This document shows positions 1-8,879 of a stretch of 64,000 bases of DNA, in pieces. Position 1 is the first letter of the stretch. Every line of letters begins with the position of its first letter. The position numbers and the translations under genes are program-made. The stretch is from Plut-88900 sp963668115 (lineage in GTDB: Bacteria > Chloroflexota > Dehalococcoidia > Plut-88900), in assembly GCA_963668115.1 (NCBI GenBank), contig OY764147.1:992001-1056000 (forward strand), written 5' to 3'. The notes under the pieces are model-generated. The model saw only the letters and a list, made by a program, of their open reading frames with translations, was not told the origin of the DNA and did not search any database.

Positions 1-2
1 CC

Positions 3-365
3 TACATCATGCACAACCAGCAGCCTTGGGCCGGAGACTCCGACAAGCCTTGCCTTGTGACCTACAACCCGACCAAGCCCATAGATGAGCAAAAGGTTCT
101 TGGGGAATGGTCGTTCCAGCACGTAGTCCATGACGTGCGACACGTCGTACTGGTTGTTCCTATGTTCCGATTCATCCAGGGCAAAAGGCGAACATGGCAC
201 TGCGGCGCTCACACGCTGGTCAACAGCCAGGAGACCTGCCTCGTCAGTGGCCTCGCCACGGCGAGGCAGATGGGCGCGGGATACCATTTTGACGACCCCG
301 CGGCGAAACGGTCGTTCAACTACTATGGGGGCCTCATGTACGGGTCGGGGTTCAGGAAGGCGTAG
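3..365 (+). CDS. NAD(P)/FAD-dependent oxidoreductase (amine oxidase-like), C-terminal part
   Basis: The frame is open from the window edge, so only about 120 C-terminal residues are visible. They read like the end of a flavin amine-oxidase/desaturase-type protein: a PTKPID stretch, then FRFIQGKRRTWHCGAH and a closing GGLMYGSG segment. No dinucleotide-binding motif is present because the N-terminus lies outside the window. The substrate cannot be told from this part. It converges on the minus-strand ureohydrolase gene, with about 80 nt between the two stops. Assignment is by family resemblance only. Confidence 0.6.
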   Translation, partial: YIMHNQQPWAGDSDKPCLVTYNPTKPIDEQKVLGEWSFQHVVHDVRHVVLVVPMFRFIQGKRRTWHCGAHTLVNSQETCLVSGLATARQMGAGYHFDDPAAKRSFNYYGGLMYGSGFRKA

Positions 366-443
366 GGGGTACGGGTCGGGGGCTGATGTTCAGGCCCACC
401 AGTTGTAATCAAAGTGGCCGCTTTGCCTAGTCGCCAGGGATTC

Positions 444-1547
444 CTATTTCAGCAGGTAAGTCCCGTCCCTCCTGGCCATGGCCACGCCGGCAAGCATGTA
501 CATGATGACGTATACGATTACCCGGTAGACGACTGCCGACCCGGGCGGGATGCAGATGAACGAGAACCCCGAGACACCCCGCTTCCCGACCTCGTGGGCT
601 ATCTTTATTATCTCGAAGTCCGAGAGGCCGATGGGCTCCACCGCCTCTCCAAGGATATCGCCGGGCGCCGGGCCTGCGCCGCCCATCACATCCATGTCGA
701 AATGGACGTACACCGACTTCGTCCCGTTGTAGGCCCTATCCAGCTCGTGGGCGACGCCCTTCATGCCCAACTCGTCACGCACCTCCCATGAGGATATGAA
801 ACGAGCGCCGCGGTCGATGTACGATTCGACGAGGTCTTTCCTCTCCAGCATGCCCCGCTCTCCGATCTCGACGAGGTGCTGGGGATGCATGTTTTCGTGG
901 AACTCGTACATCTTGTGCTTCCAGCTGGCCGATCCCGCGATTCTCGGGTCCTGGGAGAGGAAGTCCAGAGGTTGTATATCCCAATGGGTGTCGAGGCTCA
1001 CGCAGCCCACTGAACCGTCGGTGCGCTCGGCTATAGGCTTGGCGATGGCATAAGAACCGCAAGGGGAGTTCTGCCCGATTACCACGGGGATGGCCCCGGC
1101 ATCCAGAACCTGGCCAACCTTCATCTCCACAGCGGCCTGGGCTTTCAGGATATTCTCGGGAGACTGGACCCTCATCACTTCTTCGGGTATGGGGGCGTCA
1201 CCGTAGTCGACTACCTTCAGGTGGTCGAACACGTCCATCCTGAACTCCTGGATGTATCCCGACTGGTAGCGCGCCGACTGCTGCCTCACCCTCTTCGGCG
1301 CAGAAAGCCATTCGTTCCGGTCCACGCCTGCATAGGTCTCGTGGGTTGTCGCAACGTAGGGCGCGCCGATAATAGCTGCATCGACACCCTTCAGGTCATC
1401 CGGGGACTTGGCCTCGGGCAGGCCCATGAAGGTGGGGGTTTCGGGGGCGAGGGTCGGGAACATGGGCCTGTCCCCGAAACTGCCCTTGATGAATTCTTCC
1501 CAGTCTCCGAGGAATTCGTCCCATGTCGGGTATCGCATTGCGCACAT
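444..1547 (-). CDS. Ureohydrolase-fold (arginase/agmatinase superfamily) protein with altered active site
   Basis: About 367 aa, the usual size for the superfamily. The ATG at 1547 was chosen over an upstream extension because TAGGAGG sits 6 nt before it and the extension is basic out-of-family sequence. The DAHxD motif is present as SLDTHWD and the DxD motif as HFDMDVMGGAGPAPG. However, the first motif GGDH reads GQNS, so the His metal ligand is missing, and the Glu that contacts the guanidinium group aligns with Cys in ICIPPG. The fold is clear. Arginase or agmatinase activity is doubtful, because the binuclear Mn site would lack one ligand. It lies 29 nt downstream of an M20 peptidase gene on the same strand, probably as an operon. 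Confidence 0.75.
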   Translation of the reverse strand: MCAMRYPTWDEFLGDWEEFIKGSFGDRPMFPTLAPETPTFMGLPEAKSPDDLKGVDAAIIGAPYVATTHETYAGVDRNEWLSAPKRVRQQSARYQSGYIQEFRMDVFDHLKVVDYGDAPIPEEVMRVQSPENILKAQAAVEMKVGQVLDAGAIPVVIGQNSPCGSYAIAKPIAERTDGSVGCVSLDTHWDIQPLDFLSQDPRIAGSASWKHKMYEFHENMHPQHLVEIGERGMLERKDLVESYIDRGARFISSWEVRDELGMKGVAHELDRAYNGTKSVYVHFDMDVMGGAGPAPGDILGEAVEPIGLSDFEIIKIAHEVGKRGVSGFSFICIPPGSAVVYRVIVYVIMYMLAGVAMARRDGTYLLK

Positions 1548-1576
1548 ACTTGGCCTCCTAAAGAATCGGGTCCGAC

Positions 1577-2692
1577 CTAGCGACAGACAGCCTGGATAAA
1601 CTTCAGGTAAAGGTCGACGCTCCGGTGAAGCTGCTCCACGCTCACCCATTCGTTGACGGTGTGGGCCTGCCTGAGGTCTCCCGGGCCGATGACTATACAG
1701 GGGACGGCCTCGGCGAGCATACATCCGTCAGTCCGATACGGCACTGAGATGGGCGTCTGCTCGCCCGTAACCTCCAGAGCGAGCTGCACAAACTCGGAGT
1801 CGGGGGGGAGGTAGAGAGGCGGGCCGCTGCTCCAGGATTCCAGTTCCACACGTGCCTTTTCCGCCGCATCCCTGACTCGGGCCATGACGGGCGCCGGGTC
1901 CAGGGTGCGGGTGTAGCGGAAGTTCACCCGGCATGTGCTCAGGGGGACGGTCACGTTGGCGGCGGCGCCGTAGTTGTCGATGGTGATGTTCCAGTCCGGG
2001 AACGGTGGGTCGAAGTCCGGGTCCCAGTACGCCTCGTCCTCGACCAGTTCCTCGTAAAGCTGGCCCATTTCGTGGATAAAGGGAATCATGGCGATGTTGG
2101 CATTAACGCCCTTGCCGCTGGAACTGTGGGCCGCCCTGCCCCTGGCGGTGGCGCTGAAGGTGATTGCCGCCTTATGCGCGTTGACGACCTGCAGGTTGGT
2201 CGGCTCTGCGATTATGCAGAACCGGGGCGCGATGGAGCGAAGCACTTCCGATTGGTCGACGATGCGGCGCGCGCCTTGTGTGTCTGTTTCCTCATCCGTG
2301 GTGTAGACCAGGGTCAAGGGCCTCTGCGCACCGATGCCGGCGTAGTCCTTCGCTGCAATCAGGGTTGCGGCGAGGGCGCCTTTCATGTCCACGGCGCCCA
2401 AGCCGTACATCCTGTCGTCTTCCACCCACGCCTCGAACGGATCTCGCCCCCACCCTAGCCCCGGCACCGTGTCCATGTGCGCCGATAGGGCGAGACCACC
2501 GCTACCCTCACCGACCCGGGCCACCAGCGATACTTTCCTGTTCCCACCCGCGTCGGTATATTCGATCCTTTCGATCTCATCGGCAAAGGAATCCAGGTAG
2601 CCGGAAACAAATTCTGCGAGAGGCACATTGCTGACGTGGCTCTGGGAATCGATGGAGATGAGCCTGGTGGCGAGCGTCTCTATTTCGTGCAT
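1577..2692 (-). CDS. M20 family metallopeptidase (ArgE/DapE/carboxypeptidase G2-like)
   Basis: A zinc amidohydrolase/peptidase of about 371 aa. Metal and catalytic motifs are visible in order: SAHMDTVPG (first His and base Asp), GLGAVDMKG (bridging Asp), TTDEETDTQGA (catalytic Glu pair), IIAEPTN, and a C-terminal His in RQAHTVNEW. The family removes N-acyl groups or terminal amino acids from small peptides. Substrate cannot be read from sequence. ATG at 2692 is used; a TTG two codons upstream is possible and neither has a strong ribosome site. It precedes the ureohydrolase-fold gene, so the pair may process a related amino-acid-derived amide. Confidence 0.85.
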   Translation of the reverse strand: MHEIETLATRLISIDSQSHVSNVPLAEFVSGYLDSFADEIERIEYTDAGGNRKVSLVARVGEGSGGLALSAHMDTVPGLGWGRDPFEAWVEDDRMYGLGAVDMKGALAATLIAAKDYAGIGAQRPLTLVYTTDEETDTQGARRIVDQSEVLRSIAPRFCIIAEPTNLQVVNAHKAAITFSATARGRAAHSSSGKGVNANIAMIPFIHEMGQLYEELVEDEAYWDPDFDPPFPDWNITIDNYGAAANVTVPLSTCRVNFRYTRTLDPAPVMARVRDAAEKARVELESWSSGPPLYLPPDSEFVQLALEVTGEQTPISVPYRTDGCMLAEAVPCIVIGPGDLRQAHTVNEWVSVEQLHRSVDLYLKFIQAVCR

Positions 2693-2769
2693 GTTCAACG
2701 GCTATCGGAGGAATCGGATCATCGGGCGAAAGGTTAGCACATTTGAGGATGGCCGGGAGATGCGGGCTG

Positions 2770-5700
2770 CTAGGGCCTCAAGAACCAGCGGCGAACGAGG
2801 AGGGCAACCACTATGAGAAATACAATCGACGAGACCACGAGGAAAATCGTTGCGGCCAGCAAGGCATTGCCGTCCCTTGCATCTGCAGGGGACGTTGGCG
2901 CGGAAGTTGGCAAGGAGATAGAAGTTGGTAAGGAGAAAGATGTGGCCTGGGGAGGTGATTCAGCATAGGGGGTTTCAGCTGGCGCGGGAACTATTGTTGG
3001 TGTGGGGACTGCCGTCTGTGTAGGCTCAGGGTTGGGTAATGGCGAGGGACTTGCCAAGGGAAGCGGAGGGGTCTCTGTAGGGCTGGGCATGAGCTCAGGG
3101 ATGGGAGTCGGGGCTTGGGTGGATGTAGAAGCGCCTATGGTTAGAGTCACAGGTATGCGTAACGGCAAGTTCTCCGCATTGCCGTTAAGCTCAAGCTCTC
3201 CACTGTAGGTACCCACCCCCAGCCCCGACGCATCAACTTTCAGTTCCACTATCAGGATGTCTTCCGGGTTCATGGATGTACCTGATGCAGGGTCCACGTA
3301 GAGCCATTCGACATCCTGGTTTATGTTCACCTCCACGCCTGTCATCGGACCCGAGCTCCAGATACTGAGACGTCGCTCCCGGGAGACAAGTGCGTCTTCC
3401 GTCATGGTGAATGAGACCTCCCGCGGGGTTGCCGACACAACGGGAATCTCCGGCGTGGGCGTCGGTCCTATTTCGGGTTCAGGGGCGGGCGTCCTGAATC
3501 TCTGGACAAGGGTGAAAGCATCGCCAAAGGCCGCGTCCAATGACGCTTGCACCTCATACTCGGTGTCGGGTGAGAGGCCTGGGATTAACACCGGCGAGTC
3601 TGCTTCCTCCACCCGAATCCTGTTCTCAATCCATGCGCCTTCGGGCAACTCACGATGACGGATGTAGACGGTAGCATCGGCCTCCTGAATGCCGTTGGAC
3701 CTTATGACTGCGAGGACGCGGGTCTCCATAACCTCTCGAATTACGACCTCCGAGACCCGGGGCACCGACCTTGTCGTGAATGTCGCTCGCGCCCTGTCCT
3801 GTGCCGGGAAGCTGCGTTGCAATGAAACCTCCACGTCGTAAGTTGTGTTCGAGGCCAGGTCGCTCAGTTTGAAGGAGACGCGGGAGTCGCTGGTAGTGCG
3901 AGAAGTCGGGGCGCCCCAACGCGCGGACCCGGTTTCCCGGGTGCGCAGGTAAACCGTCATCCTGTCTCGCGGGTCAGCGATGGAGACGACGATCGTCACG
4001 CCGTCGGTGGTGATTTCCTCCGATGTCAACCCCGAGATACTAGGCCCCTTTTCTTCAGTGGTGAAAAATGTTCCTTTCTGTTCTCCGAAGTCGGCATTCA
4101 GGGAAGCCTGGACTTCGTACCTGGTTTCCGGAATCAGACCTTCCAGTAGGAGGCTGACACTCCTCGAAGACGTGGCCTTCGAAGCAACCCGACTCCACCC
4201 TTCACTCCCCTCAATGCGGTGGCGCAGGTAGACGGTCATACGCGGCTGCGGCCTCGAGATGTTCACTGACACTTTAGCCCCTGTGTCGGTGATATCCCTG
4301 ACGCTCAGGCTTGAGATTGACGGCGAGGGGTTGGTCTTAAAGGTTTTGGATTTCGTCTTCGGAGGCGGGAAGCTCATGTCCAACGACGCCTCGATCTCGT
4401 ATTCCGTATCCGGCAACAACTCCGTGAGTTCAAGACTAGCCCTTGCAGAGGTGGTAGTCGTGGTCACCGGACCGCTCCACTCCTGAGCATCGTAGGTCCG
4501 GTAGCGCAAATAAACGACAGTACGGCCTTCCACCCTGTCTATGGTCGCGATGACGTTGGCCGCCGTGTCCGTCACATTTTCGATGCGGATTGCTGTTAGC
4601 TCGGCGCCCGGCTCTGTGGTAAAGTCCACATATAGCACCTCCGTAAACTCCGACACCAGGGAAGCTTCGACTTCATAAAGGGTGTCGGGCTTGAGGTTTC
4701 TCAGCGTAAGCCGGGCGGCGCCCGAAGAAGCGTTCACGGATTTGGCGGATATCCAAACCCCCGACCCCACGACCTGATACCGAAAATAAACCGTAGTGGC
4801 GCCCTGAGCGTTATCGATCTCCACGCTTATTTCCACCGAAGACCGTGTGAGCTTGCCGTGAGCGATCGAGGAAATCCTCGTCACCCTTTTCTCCGTTGTA
4901 AAGGTCACAGATGAAGGTGCTTCAAATCCACTGCTCCGGGAGACTTCCGCCTTATACTCCGTGCCCGGCTTGAGCCCCGACAAAGCGAATTCCAACGTGT
5001 CAGTAGACGACCCACCGCTCTGCGTCTTGCTCCAGGCCCCGTCCGGCGTCTCCCGGTACCTCATGAATACCTCGACCTTCGTCCCATCGGGGTCAAAGAT
5101 TGTCACGGCGAGTGTGGCCGTCGTCTCCCCGACACTCCCCACATTCACCGGCCCGAGACTCGGCAGGCGGACCGTTGTGAAGCTGGAAGCTACCACTCCA
5201 CTAACAAAGTTGCGGTCCAGGGATGCTTGCACCGTATAAGGCGTACCGGGTACAAGACCGGTCAACACAAAGCTCGCCGCAGCCCCGGTCACGGACTTGT
5301 CGGGCGCCGCAGCCCAGGTGGTCTCGCTAGAGGAGACCCCGTAACGGAGGTACACCGTGTTGGCATCGGGTCCCGCATCTTCGATCGTGACCTTGACGTT
5401 CGCCCCGGAAGAGGTCTTGCTCTGGACATCCACCTTCGACACCCTCGGGAGCAGTGTCTTGAATGACGTCGATTCGGTTTGTTCCGCTACGAACCCTTTC
5501 TCCAGTGACGCTTGCACCTCGTAGCCGGTCCCAGGGGTCAGGCCCGATAACGTCACCTGCGCTTTACCCGTAGCAGATGTCTCGCTGATGAGAGGATCGC
5601 TCCAGGGCTGGCTGTCATTTGTCCGGTAGCGGACGTAGACCGTGTTTGGCGTTTCGCCGGGATGGTCGATGGTTATCGTGACGGTAGCTTCCGTTGGGGC

Positions 5701-6144
5701 GTCGCTCTTTGCCGACACGGCTGAGACATAGGGGTCGGGTGGGAGGGTGGTGAACTTCTCGGATACGCTGCCTGTCGGGGGGAAGGCCTTATCCAGGGAC
5801 GCCTCCACCTCATATTCAGTGCCGGGCGTCAGCCCTGGCAAGTCATACCTGGCGATGGGCCCTATAACGGTAACTGGATCCTTTTCGCTCCACGGCCCCT
5901 GGGGAGTAGTCGTGCGGTAGTGCACGTACACCTGACTTGCGCTGGAGCCCTCCGAAAGGGTTATTGTGACTAGAGCAGTCGTCTTGGTGACCTGCTCCAC
6001 TTCAATCTTATCGACCGTGTCCGCCTTTGCCGGAGCAGGTGCAATCATGGCGAGACCGGCCGCAAGGGCGCCCAGGGCCATAAGGAAAACTGCGAGGCCC
6101 ACTCCCGAACGGATTGGCAGCGGGTCAGTCAAAGCGGTGGACAT
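2770..6144 (-). CDS. Secreted, membrane-anchored protein with nine fibronectin type III-like repeats and a BACON-like domain
   Basis: About 1124 aa. The start at 6144 gives a clean signal peptide (hydrophobic core VGLAVFLMALGALAAGLAMIA, then APAKA). Nine repeats of roughly 90 residues follow, each ending in a PGTEYEVEASL-type strand and an FTT-like border. After them comes a domain resembling BACON/Ig-like folds (about residues 880-985), a Pro/Thr-rich linker of about 60 residues, and a C-terminal transmembrane helix followed by RRWFLRP. The layout is a cell-surface stalk or adhesin tethered in the membrane. No enzymatic domain is seen, and the ligand is unknown. It stands alone between the M20 gene and the divergent ppx operon. 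Confidence 0.75.
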   Translation of the reverse strand: MSTALTDPLPIRSGVGLAVFLMALGALAAGLAMIAPAPAKADTVDKIEVEQVTKTTALVTITLSEGSSASQVYVHYRTTTPQGPWSEKDPVTVIGPIARYDLPGLTPGTEYEVEASLDKAFPPTGSVSEKFTTLPPDPYVSAVSAKSDAPTEATVTITIDHPGETPNTVYVRYRTNDSQPWSDPLISETSATGKAQVTLSGLTPGTGYEVQASLEKGFVAEQTESTSFKTLLPRVSKVDVQSKTSSGANVKVTIEDAGPDANTVYLRYGVSSSETTWAAAPDKSVTGAAASFVLTGLVPGTPYTVQASLDRNFVSGVVASSFTTVRLPSLGPVNVGSVGETTATLAVTIFDPDGTKVEVFMRYRETPDGAWSKTQSGGSSTDTLEFALSGLKPGTEYKAEVSRSSGFEAPSSVTFTTEKRVTRISSIAHGKLTRSSVEISVEIDNAQGATTVYFRYQVVGSGVWISAKSVNASSGAARLTLRNLKPDTLYEVEASLVSEFTEVLYVDFTTEPGAELTAIRIENVTDTAANVIATIDRVEGRTVVYLRYRTYDAQEWSGPVTTTTTSARASLELTELLPDTEYEIEASLDMSFPPPKTKSKTFKTNPSPSISSLSVRDITDTGAKVSVNISRPQPRMTVYLRHRIEGSEGWSRVASKATSSRSVSLLLEGLIPETRYEVQASLNADFGEQKGTFFTTEEKGPSISGLTSEEITTDGVTIVVSIADPRDRMTVYLRTRETGSARWGAPTSRTTSDSRVSFKLSDLASNTTYDVEVSLQRSFPAQDRARATFTTRSVPRVSEVVIREVMETRVLAVIRSNGIQEADATVYIRHRELPEGAWIENRIRVEEADSPVLIPGLSPDTEYEVQASLDAAFGDAFTLVQRFRTPAPEPEIGPTPTPEIPVVSATPREVSFTMTEDALVSRERRLSIWSSGPMTGVEVNINQDVEWLYVDPASGTSMNPEDILIVELKVDASGLGVGTYSGELELNGNAENLPLRIPVTLTIGASTSTQAPTPIPELMPSPTETPPLPLASPSPLPNPEPTQTAVPTPTIVPAPAETPYAESPPQATSFSLPTSISLPTSAPTSPADARDGNALLAATIFLVVSSIVFLIVVALLVRRWFLRP

Positions 6145-6262
6145 CCATGACAAGCATGTGTAGGGGCAGTTATACCACGTACGCGGCATGGGCACGGGAC
6201 ATCGTCCACAAAGCGCGTTAAAGGCATGATTAGACCCTCGGGGCAAGGGTGATGAGGAGCCG

Positions 6263-6292
6263 TTGCGCTCTTTTCGATAGGTGTACTATCAT
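6263..6292 (+). promoter_or_regulatory. Putative promoter for the ppx operon
   Basis: TTGCGC (6263-6268) and TATCAT (6287-6292) are separated by 18 nt, about 90 nt before the ppx start and in the divergent gap. The -10 is good, the -35 moderate. Confidence 0.4.
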
Positions 6293-6341
6293 CGAACTCT
6301 AGGCGCCGCGCCTTATTGGCAAGCCCCGACCCCATGACCCC

Positions 6342-6358
6342 GTCCTCAAATTGAGGAC
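6342..6358. promoter_or_regulatory. 17-bp palindrome upstream of ppx
   Basis: GTCCTCAA, one central A, then TTGAGGAC: a perfect 8-bp inverted repeat between the putative promoter and the ppx start. It could be an operator or a small 5'-UTR hairpin. No known regulator is recognised. Confidence 0.4.
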
Positions 6359-6384
6359 AACGCCCCTACGAAAACAGCCGAATT

Positions 6385-8007
6385 TTGACCCTCGAATCCA
6401 ACGTCTCACCAACTCACCCAGTTCCAACAGGTTCGGATAGTAACCTGGATTCCGGTCCTCCATTTCGGGGCTCCCTTACTGCCGTTATAGATATAGGATC
6501 GGGCTCAGCCAGAGCTGAGATTATCCACCTCAATCCCGGCGGGGGCGTCGAGCCCGTGGCCCAACAGGTTTTGAATCTCAACCTGATGTCCCACGTCGAC
6601 ACCAAGGGGATGCTGGATGCCGAAGGCGTAGCGGGGTTGATAGGGGCAATAGAGGACTTCTCCCAGGTATGCGCCGGATACGGGATAAAGGAGGTCAACG
6701 CCGTGGGGACCGCAGCGCTGCGGGAATCCCTGAACGCGTTGGATGTGACGAGGGATGCCAGTAGGAAATATGGAATCGATTTCAGAATCATAGACGGGTA
6801 TGAGGAGGCGGCCTACTGCTTCATCGGGGCCATTCACGGCCTACCAGTGGCCCGGGGCATTCTTGCCGATCTCGGGGGTGGAAGTACGGAAATAGCGGGC
6901 TTTGCACGCCGCTCTCTGAAGAATCTCAACTCCCTGCGAATCGGCAGTTTGCGCCTTTCCAACCGGTTCCACCTCACGGACAAGCCCTCGACGAAAGACC
7001 TGGCTGCGGCGTCACGACACACAGCTGACCTCTTATCCGATGCAGGAATCCCAAGGTTGGACGAGAGGGGCTTCCTAGTCGGGTCTGGGGGGTCGATGCG
7101 ACTCCTGGCCAAGCTGGACAGGCGTCGTACTGCCCACCCGGTTCCCAAGATGCACGGCTACAGCATCAGCGCGGAGGGGCTTTCGGCGCTCATGGAGATG
7201 CTTGCCTCAGCCAGTCGAGAAGAACGCGAGCGCATTCCCGGCATGAACCCCGGCCGCACTCATTCCATAGTAGGCGGAGCGGTCATAGCGCACGAATTGC
7301 TCACTCACACCGGAGCCAGGAAGATCGTGGTCTCGGGGCAGGGGTTGCGGGAGGGCCTGGCGCGGCACCCGGGGCCCATAGCTGAGGGGAAGGAGGTCTT
7401 GCTGCCCAAGCGCTCAAAAGTCCGGGCCGACGGCCTTGCCGACCTGCTGCGCCGGTTTGCTCCGCGTTTTTCGGGGCGCGGGCCTCGACGGGCAGACATC
7501 GCCGGGCGCATTGCGAAGACCGCATGGGGGGGTCGGCACTCTACACTCACATCGTCACTGAGATGCGCCGCACTGCTGCTGGACGTAGGAAGCTCCATCG
7601 ATTTCTATAACCGTTACGACAGGGCCGCGGCCCTGGTTGCCCGGTCCGACCTCCCCGGCTTCACGCACAGGGAGTGCGCCCAGATCGCATCCACATTGCT
7701 GGCTGCCGGCGACGAAGCCCTGGTCGAGGCTTTCATGAATTCCGACGCACTCACGGCCACCGACAAGCGTTTCGTGGGCCAGGCTGCCGCCATACTCCTC
7801 GCAACCGACGAGATCGAGAGGCGTTTGCCGCCTGAGTTCCCAGAGGATTGTGTTACCATCTCGCTGGGAGCGGTAGGGGCCTCCGGGGATGCCGGAACGA
7901 TCACCATCGCCACTCCGTTCTGGGCTCGTGCCTCGGCCCCACACCTCCATGAACGGTGGGCTAGAGAGTTCAACCAGCCTTTGCACATTGTACGAGGCGT
8001 GAGATGA
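6385..8007 (+). CDS. ppx: Ppx/GppA-family phosphatase (exopolyphosphatase / pppGpp phosphohydrolase)
   Basis: 540 aa. The actin-like ATPase-fold signatures are clear: AVIDIGSGSARAEI near residue 34 (phosphate 1 loop) and ILADLGGGSTEIAGF near residue 160 (phosphate 2 loop), plus a later FLVGSGGSMRLL. The C-terminal third resembles the helical HD-type domain of long Ppx proteins. Members hydrolyse polyphosphate and/or pppGpp; sequence alone does not separate the two. The TTG start is uncertain, because no strong ribosome site precedes it. The stop overlaps the next gene by 4 nt (ATGA), so translation of the thymidylate-kinase-like gene is probably coupled. Confidence 0.85.
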   Translation: MTLESNVSPTHPVPTGSDSNLDSGPPFRGSLTAVIDIGSGSARAEIIHLNPGGGVEPVAQQVLNLNLMSHVDTKGMLDAEGVAGLIGAIEDFSQVCAGYGIKEVNAVGTAALRESLNALDVTRDASRKYGIDFRIIDGYEEAAYCFIGAIHGLPVARGILADLGGGSTEIAGFARRSLKNLNSLRIGSLRLSNRFHLTDKPSTKDLAAASRHTADLLSDAGIPRLDERGFLVGSGGSMRLLAKLDRRRTAHPVPKMHGYSISAEGLSALMEMLASASREERERIPGMNPGRTHSIVGGAVIAHELLTHTGARKIVVSGQGLREGLARHPGPIAEGKEVLLPKRSKVRADGLADLLRRFAPRFSGRGPRRADIAGRIAKTAWGGRHSTLTSSLRCAALLLDVGSSIDFYNRYDRAAALVARSDLPGFTHRECAQIASTLLAAGDEALVEAFMNSDALTATDKRFVGQAAAILLATDEIERRLPPEFPEDCVTISLGAVGASGDAGTITIATPFWARASAPHLHERWAREFNQPLHIVRGVR

Positions 8008-8828
8008 CGAAGAATCGCCTTAACGCGAACTTCCAAATGGGCCAGCGCTATGGGAGCCACCCCCAGGACGGCAAGTATCCGGGGCGGCTCATCATCGTCG
8101 AAGGCATTGACGGTTCAGGGAAGAGCACCCAGATAGACCTGCTGGGGAAGTGGCTCAAGCGGCTGGGTTACGTCACGGTCTTTACCGAGTGGAACTCTTC
8201 GCCCATAGTGAAGAGGACCACCAAACGGGGCAAGCAGGAGAGAATGCTTACCCCTATGTCCTTCAGCCTGATTCACTCTGCGGACTTCGCGAGTCGGGTG
8301 TACACCCAGATCATCCCGGCTCTCAAGTCGGGCACGATAGTCCTGGCTGACCGTTATGTCTACACGGCCTTCGCCAGGGACTCGGCGCGGGGTGTTAACC
8401 GGGACTGGTTACGTCGAGTCTACTCCTTCGCCATACGACCCTCCCTGGCCTTCTATTTCAAAGTTCCCCTGGATGAGTCGATCCGGCGGATTGTTACGGG
8501 CCGCGACCAGCTCGGCTTCTATGAATCGGGACAAGACCTGGGCCTCTCTGCCAGCCGCGAAGAGTCGTTCCGCATATTCCAGGGACGCCTTCTGGAGGAG
8601 TACGATCGGCTCACGGAAGAGTATGGCCTCATCACCATCGACGCCACCGAAACCATCGCCGTCCAGCAGCAGAAGGTCAGGGAGTACGTCGAGCCGTTGC
8701 TTCCGGGAATCATGCAGTTCGACAACCACACGGTCCCCGACGCCCTCGCAAGGACGGGACTCAGCGGACGCTACCTGCCACCTGCGGGCTATCGACGGCT
8801 TACAGACCCCATTCTTACGGAAGGATAA
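8004..8828 (+). CDS. Thymidylate kinase-like P-loop kinase, copy 1
   Basis: 274 aa, longer than typical dTMP kinases (about 205-215 aa). Walker A is VEGIDGSGKSTQ near residue 35, and a DRYVYTAFARD motif corresponds to the DRY base of dTMP kinase. An extension of about 30 residues precedes the P-loop, and a tail of about 40 residues follows the core. It overlaps ppx by 4 nt and is followed after 51 nt by a second member of the same family. Coupling to a Ppx protein rather than to DNA-replication genes makes a role other than dTMP phosphorylation possible, for example polyphosphate- or nucleotide-linked phosphotransfer. That role is inference. Confidence 0.75.
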   Translation: MTKNRLNANFQMGQRYGSHPQDGKYPGRLIIVEGIDGSGKSTQIDLLGKWLKRLGYVTVFTEWNSSPIVKRTTKRGKQERMLTPMSFSLIHSADFASRVYTQIIPALKSGTIVLADRYVYTAFARDSARGVNRDWLRRVYSFAIRPSLAFYFKVPLDESIRRIVTGRDQLGFYESGQDLGLSASREESFRIFQGRLLEEYDRLTEEYGLITIDATETIAVQQQKVREYVEPLLPGIMQFDNHTVPDALARTGLSGRYLPPAGYRRLTDPILTEG

Positions 8829-8879
8829 TCCCACGTTTCCTTCCCGGGAGACGCTCTCTCGACCGAGCGAAACAGGGAC

